Shown: positions 37,940 to 46,660, numbered from the stretch's first letter. The stretch: DNA of 64,000 nucleotides from an uncultured Cryomorphaceae bacterium (GCA_937120475.1 CAKZJV010000007.1:2682068-2746067), one strand, 5' to 3'. Notes: generated by a model from the sequence alone, not told the origin. Made by a program: numbers and translations.

Positions 37940-38743
37940 ATGAACGTAACTGAAATCAAAGTGCTGCTTACCGATGCCATAAAAGCCTCGGTAGATGCAG
38001 GAAAAGAAATTCTGAACATTTACGAAGGGAACTTTAAAGTAGAATATAAGGAGGACAACAGCCCTTTAACCCTGGCCGATCAACGGTCGCACGAAACCAT
38101 AGTAGCGGCTCTGGAACCGACCGGTTTTCCCATATTGAGTGAAGAGGGGAAGGAAATGAACTACGATGATCGCAACCATTGGACTGTGTTATGGGTGGTT
38201 GATCCGCTGGATGGTACCAAGGAGTTCATTAAACAAAATGGCGAGTTCACCGTAAATATTGCGCTGGTAAAAGGGCAGTCCGCTGAGCTCGGAGTTATTT
38301 ACGTACCGGTGCAGGATACCCTCTATTTCGGTGCCACTGAAGTAGGTGCCTACAAAGTGGAGAAAACCTCTGAAAAGGACCTTAACGATCTTGAAAAACT
38401 TACCGAAGAGGGAGTGAAGCTCCCCGTGTCTTTAGAGCGCCCCTTCACCATGGTAGGCAGCCGTTCGCACATGAATGATGAAACGGCCGCCTATTTCGAA
38501 GGCATACGCAAGGAGCATCCACAAGCTGAAATTATATCCTGCGGAAGCAGCCTCAAAATTTGTATGGTAGCCGAAGGCAAGGCCGATGTTTACCCACGCT
38601 TTGCGCCTACTATGGAGTGGGATACCGCGGCAGGTCACGCCATTGTAAAGCAGGCGGGTTTTGATATAGTAAGGCCCGATGATAACCAACCCCTGCATTA
38701 CAACAAGGAAGATCTGCTGAATCCCTGGTTTATCGTTAAATAG
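37940..38743 (+). CDS. cysQ: 3'(2'),5'-bisphosphate nucleotidase CysQ
   Basis: CysQ removes the 3' phosphate from PAP, the by-product of sulfate assimilation and sulfation, and belongs to the inositol monophosphatase fold. Metal-binding motifs are all present: LSEEGKE (about 72), WVVDPLDGTKEFI (about 87-99) and MEWDTAAGHAI (about 215). Length (267) is normal. The gene is alone between a terminator and the cyoE promoter; no sulfate-assimilation genes are near. Confidence 0.93.
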   Translation: MNVTEIKVLLTDAIKASVDAGKEILNIYEGNFKVEYKEDNSPLTLADQRSHETIVAALEPTGFPILSEEGKEMNYDDRNHWTVLWVVDPLDGTKEFIKQNGEFTVNIALVKGQSAELGVIYVPVQDTLYFGATEVGAYKVEKTSEKDLNDLEKLTEEGVKLPVSLERPFTMVGSRSHMNDETAAYFEGIRKEHPQAEIISCGSSLKICMVAEGKADVYPRFAPTMEWDTAAGHAIVKQAGFDIVRPDDNQPLHYNKEDLLNPWFIVK

Positions 38744-38767
38744 CCGGTTTAATTAGAATCATTCTTT

Positions 38768-38798
38768 TTGGAGTCCGAAAGTTTGGGTTGTAATTTTG
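38768..38798 (+). promoter_or_regulatory. promoter of the cyoE-coxC-sco operon
   Basis: TTG at 38768-38770, a 20-base spacer and TAATTTTG at 38791-38798: both boxes match the Bacteroidetes consensus. It covers the first in-frame TTG (38796), so translation must start later. Confidence 0.7.
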
Positions 38799-38816
38799 CA
38801 CCCGAAATTAGAACCG

Positions 38817-39719
38817 TTGGAAAAGATCAGGGAATTAAAGGCTGAAAAGAGTGCATTCGCACTTAAATGGAACGCGGTACTTGAGCTTACCAAAGCACGC
38901 CTCAATATCAGCGTGGTGTACTCCGCCATTGCCGGTTATTTATTGGGTGCTGATTCATTTTCGGCCCTGCATTTAATCTTTTTATCCCTGGGGGGATACC
39001 TGGTAGTAGGAGCTGCCAATGGCTTTAACCAGGTTATTGAGCGCGATCGTGATGCTTTGATGAAGCGTACGGCCAACCGCCCTTTACCTACCGGACGCCT
39101 CAGTTTACTGGAAGCCATGGTTGCCAGTACTCTAATGGCCTTTGCCGGTATGTGGATGTTGTACCTCATTAACCCCCTTACGGCCGCTTTCGGAGCCTTT
39201 GCACTGTTTATGTACGTTTTGGTTTATACCCCTTTTAAAGCCAGGGGTCCGGTTGCCGTTTTCATAGGGGCCTTTCCGGGTGCTATACCGGCATTGCTGG
39301 GCTGGGTAGCTGCAACCAATGATTTTGATATAGAACCAGGCACCCTGTTTGCTTTACAATTTCTGTGGCAGTTCGCTCATTTTTGGGCCATCGGCTGGAT
39401 AGCCGATGAGGATTATAAAAAAGCGGGCTATAGCCTCTTACCTTCCGGTAAGCCCGACAAACGCACTGCTTTTCAGATTCTGATTTATACCCTTTTTGTA
39501 ATCCCCGTTTCCTTACTGCCGTTTTTCGGTATTACCGGAAGCCTGCAATTGGATTGGGTAGCGGCCGCACTGGTATTGGTGATGGGGATATTCTTTTTGA
39601 GCAAAGCCATCAGGTTGTATCAATCGCAAGAAGTGGCGGATGCTCGTAAACTGATGATTGCAAGTATTATTTATCTCCCGGTAGTTCAATTGATCTACGT
39701 GTTGGACAAATTCATCTGA
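38817..39719 (+). CDS. cyoE: protoheme IX farnesyltransferase (heme o synthase)
   Basis: This UbiA-family membrane enzyme adds a farnesyl group to heme b, the first step to heme a for the aa3 oxidase. The substrate motif NGFNQVIERDRDALMKRTANRPLP is visible near residues 65-90 (NxxxDxxxD type) along with YTPFKARGP, and about eight or nine helices. The frame is open from a TTG at 38796, but that lies in the promoter; the next candidate is TTG 38817 (LEKIREL), about 301 residues, and there is no ATG early enough. It is the first gene of the oxidase assembly operon. Confidence 0.92.
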   Translation: MEKIRELKAEKSAFALKWNAVLELTKARLNISVVYSAIAGYLLGADSFSALHLIFLSLGGYLVVGAANGFNQVIERDRDALMKRTANRPLPTGRLSLLEAMVASTLMAFAGMWMLYLINPLTAAFGAFALFMYVLVYTPFKARGPVAVFIGAFPGAIPALLGWVAATNDFDIEPGTLFALQFLWQFAHFWAIGWIADEDYKKAGYSLLPSGKPDKRTAFQILIYTLFVIPVSLLPFFGITGSLQLDWVAAALVLVMGIFFLSKAIRLYQSQEVADARKLMIASIIYLPVVQLIYVLDKFI

Positions 39720-39726
39720 CCTTAAA

Positions 39727-40308
39727 GTGGGGAAACTTAGCCGCGAAGAAAAGAGAAAAGTACGCAAACCCCTCCTTTGGATCGGGATGGCGAGTATTGT
39801 GATGACCTTTGCCGGGCTTACCAGTGGCTACGTAGTAAGCCGCTCGGCCCTGCTGGTAGATAATCGCTGGCTTGAGTTTGCCTTGCCATCGGCCTTTTAC
39901 GCGGCTACAGCCGCCATTGTTTTGAGTAGCATTAGCATGATGTGGGCCAAAGCTTCGGTAAAGAGAGGTCGCCAATCTACCCTGGTTACGGCCCTTGCCG
40001 TTACCCTGGTATTGGGTTTAGTGTTTTTGGTGTTGCAAATTGTGGGGGCCACCGATATGATAAATCGCGGCTTGTACTTTACGGGTGCCGATAGTAACAC
40101 TGCGGTTTCATGGGTATATGTTATTGCAGCGTTGCACTGGTTGCACGTGGTATCAGGAATTATAGTTTTGATTGTTACCTTAATTAGAGCCCGAAAGGGA
40201 GCTTATACTTCCAACGACCATTACGGCTTGGATATGAGTGCTATTTACTGGCACTTCCTTGACGCACTGTGGATTTATTTGTTCCTGTTTTTGGCATTTA
40301 TTCGCTAA
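39727..40308 (+). CDS. cytochrome c oxidase subunit III-like protein (short)
   Basis: 193 residues with five membrane helices, the short form of heme-copper oxidase subunit III: RKPLLWIGMASIVMTFAGLTSGYVVSR, LHWLHVVSGI and YWHFLDALWIYLFLFLAF at the end are typical. The start is GTG 39727, eight bases after cyoE. Bacteroidetes often have two subunit III-type genes in tandem; which is in the enzyme cannot be told from sequence. Confidence 0.92.
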   Translation: MGKLSREEKRKVRKPLLWIGMASIVMTFAGLTSGYVVSRSALLVDNRWLEFALPSAFYAATAAIVLSSISMMWAKASVKRGRQSTLVTALAVTLVLGLVFLVLQIVGATDMINRGLYFTGADSNTAVSWVYVIAALHWLHVVSGIIVLIVTLIRARKGAYTSNDHYGLDMSAIYWHFLDALWIYLFLFLAFIR

Positions 40309-40329
40309 ACTTGCAAAAAATTTTAAAGG

Positions 40330-41244
40330 ATGTCTAACGAAGCTACTTTACAAAAGGATTCACCGCTCTGGGGCGGAGGCCGACAACCTCTCGGGGTGAG
40401 CTACGGTAAACAAATGATGTGGTTTTTCCTGTTGTCGGACGCCCTCTCATTTTCGGGTTTCCTTACGGCTATGGGCTTATACCGCTTTAAATATGAGGAT
40501 ACCTGGCCGGTGGCGGAAAATGTATTTACCCACTTTCCTTTTATGCATGGTGATGCTCCACTGCTTTTCGTAGCGCTCATGACCTTCATCCTTATCCTTA
40601 GTTCGGTAACCATGGTACTGGCCGTAAATGCCGGTCACCATATGAATCGCAAAGGCGTTATTCTTTGGTTGGGGTTAACCATCATCGGTGGTTTCTTCTT
40701 CCTCGGTTCACAGGCCTGGGAGTGGTATCACTTTATTAACGGTGACAAAGGAGCCGTTCAGGTGGAAGACAATACCATCTATTACCTCAGTGATATGGAA
40801 GGTAATATTGTAACCCTTCATGAACTGGTGGACGGTACTCCCGGGGAACACGGTGAGCACTACCATTTTACCACCGAGCAGGTTCGTGCCGCTTTTGAAA
40901 GAAATGAAGGAGTTACCCTCCGTAATCCCGGAAAAACGGCTACCACCTTTAGCCGCAAAGAGGCCGAGGCCATGATGACCAATGCCGAAGTGGTACAAGG
41001 GGCAAACTTAACGGAGAATGAATACGGTCATGTTCTTTTTGCTGACTTCTTCTTCTTTGTAACCGGTTTCCACGGAACCCACGTATTTTCAGGGGTGGTG
41101 CTGAATATCATCATCTTCATCAATGTGATTATGGGCACCTATGACAAACGTGGCCATTATGAAATGATCGAAAAAGTGGGCTTGTACTGGCACTTTGTAG
41201 ATTTAGTATGGGTATTTGTATTTACCTTCTTCTATCTCGTTTAA
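40330..41244 (+). CDS. coxC: cytochrome c oxidase subunit III with extra-membrane insert
   Basis: 304 residues. The helices and motifs of subunit III are present (MMWFFLLSDALSFSGFLTAMGLY, FLGSQAWEWYHF, GFHGTHVFSGV, WHFVDLVWVFVFTFFYLV), but between the third and fourth helix, from about 140 to 235, lies a polar insert (EDNTIYYLSDMEG, GEHGEHYHFT, KEAEAMMTNAE). Such inserts are known from other Bacteroidetes. It lies 21 bases after the short subunit III gene. Confidence 0.94.
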   Translation: MSNEATLQKDSPLWGGGRQPLGVSYGKQMMWFFLLSDALSFSGFLTAMGLYRFKYEDTWPVAENVFTHFPFMHGDAPLLFVALMTFILILSSVTMVLAVNAGHHMNRKGVILWLGLTIIGGFFFLGSQAWEWYHFINGDKGAVQVEDNTIYYLSDMEGNIVTLHELVDGTPGEHGEHYHFTTEQVRAAFERNEGVTLRNPGKTATTFSRKEAEAMMTNAEVVQGANLTENEYGHVLFADFFFFVTGFHGTHVFSGVVLNIIIFINVIMGTYDKRGHYEMIEKVGLYWHFVDLVWVFVFTFFYLV

Positions 41245-41269
41245 TTCAGGAAAGGAAAAACTTTAGAAT

Positions 41270-41617
41270 ATGTCTGATCATCCCAAATTACCAAGTGAAC
41301 ATCACGAAAGTCCCGAAGGAACCTGGTGGATATGGAAAGTATTTATCATACTGCTGGTGGTAACTACCGTTGAAGTAGTTCTCGGTATTATAAAGCCGGA
41401 AATACTGATGGTGCAACTGCTGGGTACTTCCATACTCAACATCATCTTTATTGTACTTACCCTGCTTAAGGCCTTTTACATTGTGGCTGAATTTATGCAC
41501 TTGAAGTATGAGCGCAGCAATTTTATATGGACCATTACCCTGCCCATGCTGGTGCTCATTCCTTACCTAACCTTTATTGTATTGACGGAAGGCGGTTACA
41601 TGAATGTATTTGAGTAA
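41270..41617 (+). CDS. coxD: cytochrome c oxidase subunit IV (prokaryotic type)
   Basis: A 115-residue protein with three membrane helices (about 22-40, 48-70, 78-100) and the subunit IV signatures VFIILLVVTTVEVVLGI and LKAFYIVAEFMHLKYE. It overlaps the SCO gene by one base (TAATG). Confidence 0.9.
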   Translation: MSDHPKLPSEHHESPEGTWWIWKVFIILLVVTTVEVVLGIIKPEILMVQLLGTSILNIIFIVLTLLKAFYIVAEFMHLKYERSNFIWTITLPMLVLIPYLTFIVLTEGGYMNVFE

Positions 41618-42378
41618 TGAATAACAACATCACCAAAGGGGTAGTATTGGTTAGTTTACTGATACTGCCCTTTTTAGTATATTTTATTTTCGTTTACAGT
41701 GCCGAGGAAAACTTTTTCGTTACCCTGGATTACGTGGGTCCGAAAACGGCTGAAAAAGTAGTAGTGGATGGCGAAACCCGGTGGGACACCACGTACTACA
41801 CCGTTCCGGATTTTGCCTTTACCTCCCAAAACGATTCGCTGGTAAGTGCGCAGGATATGCGCGGACAGATCTACCTCGTTAACTTTTTCTTTACCACCTG
41901 CCCCAGTATCTGCCCGGCCATGAACTTCCAGGTAAAACAAGTGCAGGACCGCTTTAAGGGTTACGATGATTTTAAGATTATTTCCTTCACCGTTGATCCC
42001 GAACACGATACGGTTGAAGTGCTTAAAGCCTATGAAAAGGAGATTGGTGCGCTGGACGGAAGGTGGCATTTTTTAACCGGTAATCAAGACAGTATTTACA
42101 ACATTGCACGTGGTTTTTTCACCAACGCTATGGAAGACGAAGAAGCCGAAGGCGGCTTTCTGCATTCCGAAAACCTGATACTGGTAGATTGGGATGGACA
42201 TATTCGCAGTGGCCGGGATGATTACGGCAATCTAAAAGGAGTTTACAATGGTTTGAGTACCGATGAAATCAATACCCTGAAAGAAGATATTAAAGTGTTG
42301 ATAGCGGAGTACGAGAAAAAGAAATCGGTGGACGAATACAATTTGGAGAAAAAGAGGAAAGCGGAGCAAAATGGCTGA
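41617..42378 (+). CDS. SCO1/SenC copper chaperone
   Basis: SCO proteins deliver copper to the CuA centre of subunit II. After an N-terminal membrane anchor (about 9-28) comes a thioredoxin fold with copper ligands in TTCPSICPAMNF (CxxxC at about 95-99) and a His in GFLHSENLILVD (about 190). A charged coiled-coil-like tail ends the protein. It overlaps the DUF420 gene by eight bases. Context in the oxidase operon fits. Confidence 0.94.
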   Translation: MNNNITKGVVLVSLLILPFLVYFIFVYSAEENFFVTLDYVGPKTAEKVVVDGETRWDTTYYTVPDFAFTSQNDSLVSAQDMRGQIYLVNFFFTTCPSICPAMNFQVKQVQDRFKGYDDFKIISFTVDPEHDTVEVLKAYEKEIGALDGRWHFLTGNQDSIYNIARGFFTNAMEDEEAEGGFLHSENLILVDWDGHIRSGRDDYGNLKGVYNGLSTDEINTLKEDIKVLIAEYEKKKSVDEYNLEKKRKAEQNG

Positions 42379-42922
42379 AGCAGGAACTCCTGAAAACAAG
42401 CGGGATAAAATTTACATTCCCCTCATAATCACCCTGTCGGTAGTGGTGCCACTGGCCGTGGCCGCACTTTTACTGTTTCCCGATTTTTTCAGTGTAGATT
42501 TCGGTATTGACCGGGGTACCCTGCCCGCCTTTCATGCCTTGCTGAACGGCAGCACTGCGGTCCTACTTCTTTTAGGCCTATGGTTTATAAAGGGCCGTAA
42601 TATTACCGCACACCGTAATACCATGCTGATCGCCTTTGGTCTTTCCGCTATTTTCCTGGTATCCTACGTAATCAGTAAACTCAATGCCGACCCCATACCC
42701 TTTGGTGGAGAAGGCTGGATAAGAGGTCTTTACTTTTTCGTGTTGATTTCGCACATATTGCTGAGTATCCCGGTTTTACCATTGGCGATGCTGGCCATTT
42801 ACCGTGGCCTGGCGCAGGAATATGCCAGGCACCGTAAAATTGTACGCTGGGCCTATCCGGTATGGCTTTACGTAGCCATTACCGGGGTGTTGGTCTATCT
42901 TTTTATGCAACCGTATTATTAA
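42371..42922 (+). CDS. DUF420 membrane protein, oxidase-assembly associated
   Basis: 183 residues and five membrane helices; FHALLNGSTAVLLLLGLWFIKGRNITAHRN and ISHILLSIPVLPLAML match DUF420, a family linked to heme-copper oxidase assembly in Gram-positives (CtaM) and placed beside oxidase genes in many phyla. Several conserved His residues (FHALLN, AHR, SHI, RHRKI) suggest heme or copper contact. Role here is inferred from family and position. Confidence 0.85.
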   Translation: MAEAGTPENKRDKIYIPLIITLSVVVPLAVAALLLFPDFFSVDFGIDRGTLPAFHALLNGSTAVLLLLGLWFIKGRNITAHRNTMLIAFGLSAIFLVSYVISKLNADPIPFGGEGWIRGLYFFVLISHILLSIPVLPLAMLAIYRGLAQEYARHRKIVRWAYPVWLYVAITGVLVYLFMQPYY

Positions 42923-42935
42923 GTAAATTTGCCCT

Positions 42936-43160
42936 GTGAAAAAAGGCATCCTCATACTGGCTTTAATACTTTTGGTACCGGCCCTGGCCGATGCCCAATG
43001 TGCTATGTGCAAGGCTGTGGCTGAAAGTAGTAACGGAGCGGGCTCATCGGTCGCCACGGGTTTAAACAGCGGTATCATGTACCTCATGATTTTTCCTTAC
43101 CTCATAATGGGTGCGGTAGGCTACGCTATTTACCGGCATAAAAAACAAAGCAACCCCTGA
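42936..43160 (+). CDS. small CAMC-motif membrane protein at end of oxidase operon
   Basis: 74 residues: a signal peptide (GILILALILLVPALADAQ), then at the mature N-terminus CAMCKAVAESS, a short Gly/Ser stretch and one membrane helix (about 46-66, MYLMIFPYLIMGAVGYAIY) with a basic tail. The family name is not known to me, but the CxMC pair exposed outside the membrane suits a copper-binding or assembly role. The start is GTG at 42936. A TAAATTTG (42924-42931) just upstream could be an internal promoter or chance. It is 13 bases after the DUF420 gene. Confidence 0.75.
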   Translation: MKKGILILALILLVPALADAQCAMCKAVAESSNGAGSSVATGLNSGIMYLMIFPYLIMGAVGYAIYRHKKQSNP

Positions 43161-43184
43161 GTTTTCCTTTATCCACAATACATC

Positions 43185-43192
43185 TATATTTG
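43185..43192 (+). promoter_or_regulatory. -7 promoter element of the tolC-hlyD operon
   Basis: TATATTTG, exact TAnnTTTG, 37 bases before the TolC-family gene. No clear -33 box. Confidence 0.55.
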
Positions 43193-43229
43193 TAAGGCTG
43201 CTTGAGCACCAAACAAATCTTTCCATTTC

Positions 43230-44582
43230 ATGAATTGTAATTCCCGTATGCTCACAACTGTTTTAGGGATGGTACTATCCCTTTCGGTTGCCAAGGCTCA
43301 GCAGGAACCTAAAGAGGCGTGGACCATCGATGAGTGTGTGTCCTATGCTGTTGAGAATAATATTCAGGTTCAGCAGAGCAATCTCGATCAAAAACTGGCA
43401 CTCTCCAATCGCAAACAAAGCTTTTGGAATACCTATACGCCTTCGTTAAGTGCCAATTCATCCTATTCCTGGAACTTCGGTTTTAACATTGACCCGGTAA
43501 CCAACCTGCCGAGTTCCGTAACCAGGCGCACTTTCAATTTGGGAGTAAGCGGTAACCTTATTCTCTTCAATGCCTTCCAAAATCAAAGAAGCTTGCGGCA
43601 GAGTAATTTAACCTACCTCGCCCAAACGTACACTACGCAGGATATTGAAAACGATATCAAGCTCAACGTAGCCAGTGCTTTTTTACAGGTGCTCCTTAAC
43701 AAAGAAATAAAGGCGGTGGCTGAAGAACAGGTACGGGTTACCGATCTTCAAACCAGGCGTATGAAGCAGTTGGTGGATGCCGGTGCAAGGCCTAAGGGCG
43801 ACTTATTGCAACTAGAGGCCCAACTGGCCCGTGACAATCAAAACCTGATTGCTACCGATAACCAGGTAACCATCAGCAGGTTGCAACTGGCTAATTTGAT
43901 GCAGTTGGAAACCCCCAGCGATTTCAGGGTGGCCAGCCCTGATTTGGAAATTCCAGGAACCGAATACATGGCACGCCAGCCCGAGTATATCTATCAAACC
44001 GCCCTGGAACAACAAGCCGACATTAAAAGTGCGGAAGCCAGTGTTTTGAGTTCTGAAGCCAATGTGGATGTCGCCAAAGCCAATTACTATCCTACCGTCA
44101 GCCTTGCCTTTGGTGCAGGAAGTAACTATTCCAGCCAGGTAGAAGAAATACTGGACCAGGATTTCAGTCAACAATTGGATAACAACTTTAACCAGTTTGT
44201 AGGTTTTAATCTCAACTGGACCCTTTGGAACCGTTACCAGCTAAGGAACCAAAGCCAAACCGCGCGCATCAACCTTACACGCGCCCAATTGAATTTGGAG
44301 CAAACAAAAAATACCCTCCGCCAGGCCGTGTTCCAGGCGCATGCCGATTCCAAAGCTGCGTACAACACTTACCTGGCTGCTGAAAAGGCCGTGGAAGCCA
44401 GCGAAGAGTCTTTCAAATATGCGGAAGACCGCTATGAAGTGGGCGCTTTGAACCAGTTTGATTATGAAAATGCCAAGAACAGCCTGGCTAACGCTCAATC
44501 TGAAATGTTACGCGCCAAGTACGATTATATCTTTAAAATAAAAGTGCTGGAATTTTATTTGACCAACCAGGTAAACCTCTGA
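43230..44582 (+). CDS. TolC-family outer-membrane efflux protein
   Basis: 450 residues with a signal peptide (ending LSVAKAQ) and the duplicated outer membrane efflux (OEP) repeat: WTIDECVSYAVENNIQVQQSN at the start of the first repeat, and long heptad-rich helices (RVTDLQTRRMKQLVDAGARP, FKYAEDRYEVGALNQFDYENAKNSL). TolC trimers form the outer channel of export pumps. It is followed two bases later by the matching adaptor; no inner-membrane pump gene follows, so the pair must share one from elsewhere. Confidence 0.92.
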   Translation: MNCNSRMLTTVLGMVLSLSVAKAQQEPKEAWTIDECVSYAVENNIQVQQSNLDQKLALSNRKQSFWNTYTPSLSANSSYSWNFGFNIDPVTNLPSSVTRRTFNLGVSGNLILFNAFQNQRSLRQSNLTYLAQTYTTQDIENDIKLNVASAFLQVLLNKEIKAVAEEQVRVTDLQTRRMKQLVDAGARPKGDLLQLEAQLARDNQNLIATDNQVTISRLQLANLMQLETPSDFRVASPDLEIPGTEYMARQPEYIYQTALEQQADIKSAEASVLSSEANVDVAKANYYPTVSLAFGAGSNYSSQVEEILDQDFSQQLDNNFNQFVGFNLNWTLWNRYQLRNQSQTARINLTRAQLNLEQTKNTLRQAVFQAHADSKAAYNTYLAAEKAVEASEESFKYAEDRYEVGALNQFDYENAKNSLANAQSEMLRAKYDYIFKIKVLEFYLTNQVNL

Positions 44583-44584
44583 TT

Positions 44585-45871
44585 ATGAATAAAACCCTGC
44601 GAATTATTCTCATTATCGGCATTCCGTTGATTATCCTTTTGGTAGTAGCCAAGAGCCAGGGTTGGATCGGCTCTGAAAAGGGCATTGAAGTGGAAACCGG
44701 TAAGGTTAAAAAGCTTTCGATAGTAGAAACGGTAATAGCCAGTGGTAAAATACAACCGGAGGTAGAGGTAAAAATCAGCTCCGAGGTTCCCGGTGAAATT
44801 ATAGCCCTGCCGGTGGAGGAAGGGCAAAGGGTGGAAAAAGGGGATTTGCTGGTTAAGATCAACCCGGATATTTACCTGGCGGCCGTTAACCGTTCGCAGG
44901 CCACCGTAAATAGTTCCCGTGCTTCCGTAAGCACCGCAAAGGCCCAGCTTATTGAAGCTGAAAAGAATTTCAACCGTAACCAGAAGCTATACCAGCAAAA
45001 GGTGATCAGCGATTCGGAATTTGACGCCATTCAGCGGGCTTTTGATGTGGCCAAACTCAATGTGGAAGCCATGGAGTACCAACTGCAAAGTGCCATTGCC
45101 ACAGCCAAGGAAGCACGTGATAATTTAGCGCGTACCACCATATACGCCCCACAACCCGGTACCATTAGCAAGCTGAACGCTGAAATTGGTGAAAGGGTGG
45201 TGGGTACCGCTCAAATGACCGGAACCGAGATTATGCGACTTGCCAACCTGGATAATATGGAGGTACTGGTGGAGGTAAATGAAAACGACATTATCCGCGT
45301 TTCGGAAAACGATACCGCCATTATTGAGGTAGATGCTTACCTGGATAAGGAATTTAAGGGTATCGTTACCGAAATTGCTAATTCCGCCAATATCGAGGGC
45401 TTTTCCACCGACCAGGTAACCAACTTTGAAGTGAAGGTCAGGATTTTAAAAAGCTCCTATGACGACCTCCTGAAGTCGGGTAAAGCTACCCCGTTTCGCC
45501 CGGGTATGACGGCTTCCGTTGAAATTCAAACCGAGCGCAGGGGCGGGGTATTGGCCGTGCCCATTGAGGCGGTAACCACCCGTACCGATACCAGCTCAGA
45601 CGCTAAATCCTATAAGATTGGCCGTGATGATGAGAATAGTGATGAGGAATACGAAGTGGTATTCCTTTACGTGGACGATGAGGCCATCCTCCAGGTGGTG
45701 GAAACCGGCATACAGGACGATGAGTACATTGAGATTAAAAGCGGGGTGCAGGATGGTGAGGAAGTAATAACAGGCCCTTACAGTACCGTGAGCAAAAAAC
45801 TGGTGAACGGTGACCTGGTAAGCCGCAAATCGGGTTCCGATAAACGGAAAGAGGAGGAGGACGAAGATTAA
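44585..45871 (+). CDS. HlyD/MacA-type periplasmic adaptor protein
   Basis: 428 residues with one N-terminal membrane anchor (TLRIILIIGIPLIILLVVA), a lipoyl/biotinyl-like half (VEVKISSEVPGEIIALPVEEGQRVEKGDLL, about 57-90), a coiled-coil hairpin (about 95-180), the second lipoyl half (TTIYAPQPGTISKLNAEIGERV) and a beta-barrel domain, ending in a charged tail. It resembles MacA-type adaptors that pair with MacB-class ABC pumps; no macB is adjacent (tsaB follows, overlapping by one base). Confidence 0.92.
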   Translation: MNKTLRIILIIGIPLIILLVVAKSQGWIGSEKGIEVETGKVKKLSIVETVIASGKIQPEVEVKISSEVPGEIIALPVEEGQRVEKGDLLVKINPDIYLAAVNRSQATVNSSRASVSTAKAQLIEAEKNFNRNQKLYQQKVISDSEFDAIQRAFDVAKLNVEAMEYQLQSAIATAKEARDNLARTTIYAPQPGTISKLNAEIGERVVGTAQMTGTEIMRLANLDNMEVLVEVNENDIIRVSENDTAIIEVDAYLDKEFKGIVTEIANSANIEGFSTDQVTNFEVKVRILKSSYDDLLKSGKATPFRPGMTASVEIQTERRGGVLAVPIEAVTTRTDTSSDAKSYKIGRDDENSDEEYEVVFLYVDDEAILQVVETGIQDDEYIEIKSGVQDGEEVITGPYSTVSKKLVNGDLVSRKSGSDKRKEEEDED

Positions 45872-46560
45872 TGCCGCTAACCCTCTGCATTGAAACCTCC
45901 ACCAAAAATTGCTCGGTAGCCCTGTCGCGTGATGGCGAAGTACTGGCCAGTAAAGAGCAAAGTGACGACCAATACATCCACTCCGAAAAACTCCATTTGT
46001 TTATCCGGGAAGTGCTGGATGCAGCCGGTTTTAAGGCGGCCGACCTGGATGCCGTAGCTGTGGGTAAAGGCCCGGGTTCGTACACCGGTTTGCGCATTGG
46101 CATATCAGCCGCCAAAGGCCTTTGCTATACCCTGCAAATTCCCCTTTTAGCGATAGACGGATTATCCATTTTGGCACAGGATTTTATCCAGCGGCATCAC
46201 CCGGCAGAAGGTGAATTGATCCTGCCCATGCTGGACGCCCGCAGGATGGAGGTTTATACCGCACTGTACGATTACCGGGGAAATCGCCAGGGGGAGATTG
46301 AAGCCAGAATTCTGGATGAAAGTTCCTTTGCAGAGCTTTCCTCAACCGCTATTCATTTAATAGGGGATGGTGCCACCAAGGCTAAAACCGTACTTACGGA
46401 CGATCGCTTTCAATGGCACGAACTCCCTTTTCCCTCTGCCAAAACTTTAGCCCGTTTAGTACCAGCCAAACTTCAAAATAAGGAGTGGGAAGATGTGGCC
46501 TACTTCGAGCCTTTTTACCTCAAGGATTTTGTAGCCGGGAAGCCGAAGAAACTGCTGTAA
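45871..46560 (+). CDS. tsaB: tRNA threonylcarbamoyladenosine biosynthesis protein TsaB
   Basis: TsaB works with TsaD and TsaE to make t6A37 in tRNAs. The 229 residues are of normal length: LCIETSTKNCSVALSRDGEV at the start, VGKGPGSYTGLRIGISAAKGL (about 67-87) and PMLDARRMEVYTALYD (about 118). The last 130 bases (46431-46560), coding SAKTLARLVPAKLQ to KKLL, are repeated 270 bases downstream with six changes, so the gene's 3' end has been duplicated or replaced. The start overlaps the adaptor gene by one base. Confidence 0.94.
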   Translation: MPLTLCIETSTKNCSVALSRDGEVLASKEQSDDQYIHSEKLHLFIREVLDAAGFKAADLDAVAVGKGPGSYTGLRIGISAAKGLCYTLQIPLLAIDGLSILAQDFIQRHHPAEGELILPMLDARRMEVYTALYDYRGNRQGEIEARILDESSFAELSSTAIHLIGDGATKAKTVLTDDRFQWHELPFPSAKTLARLVPAKLQNKEWEDVAYFEPFYLKDFVAGKPKKLL

Positions 46561-46580
46561 TAAGAACAATTACTCCATTG

Positions 46581-46660
46581 CCTTCTATGAGTAGCGTTCA
46601 GCTACGCTTTGTTATATTGCAAAATAGGAGGCTGTAGCGGGACGCTACAGCCAGTAAGGT
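46581..46660. repeat. repeat family A, copy 1 (two-hairpin element)
   Basis: An 80-base element: first stem GTAGC/GCTAC (46591-46605), link TTGTTATATTGCAAAATAGG, then a perfect 10-base stem GGCTGTAGCG-GGA-CGCTACAGCC (46630-46652) and AGTAAGG. It closely matches the copy at 50688-50767, and its first half the copy at 46983. Both stems share GTAGCG. It is probably a repetitive extragenic palindrome; no coding capacity. Confidence 0.75.
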
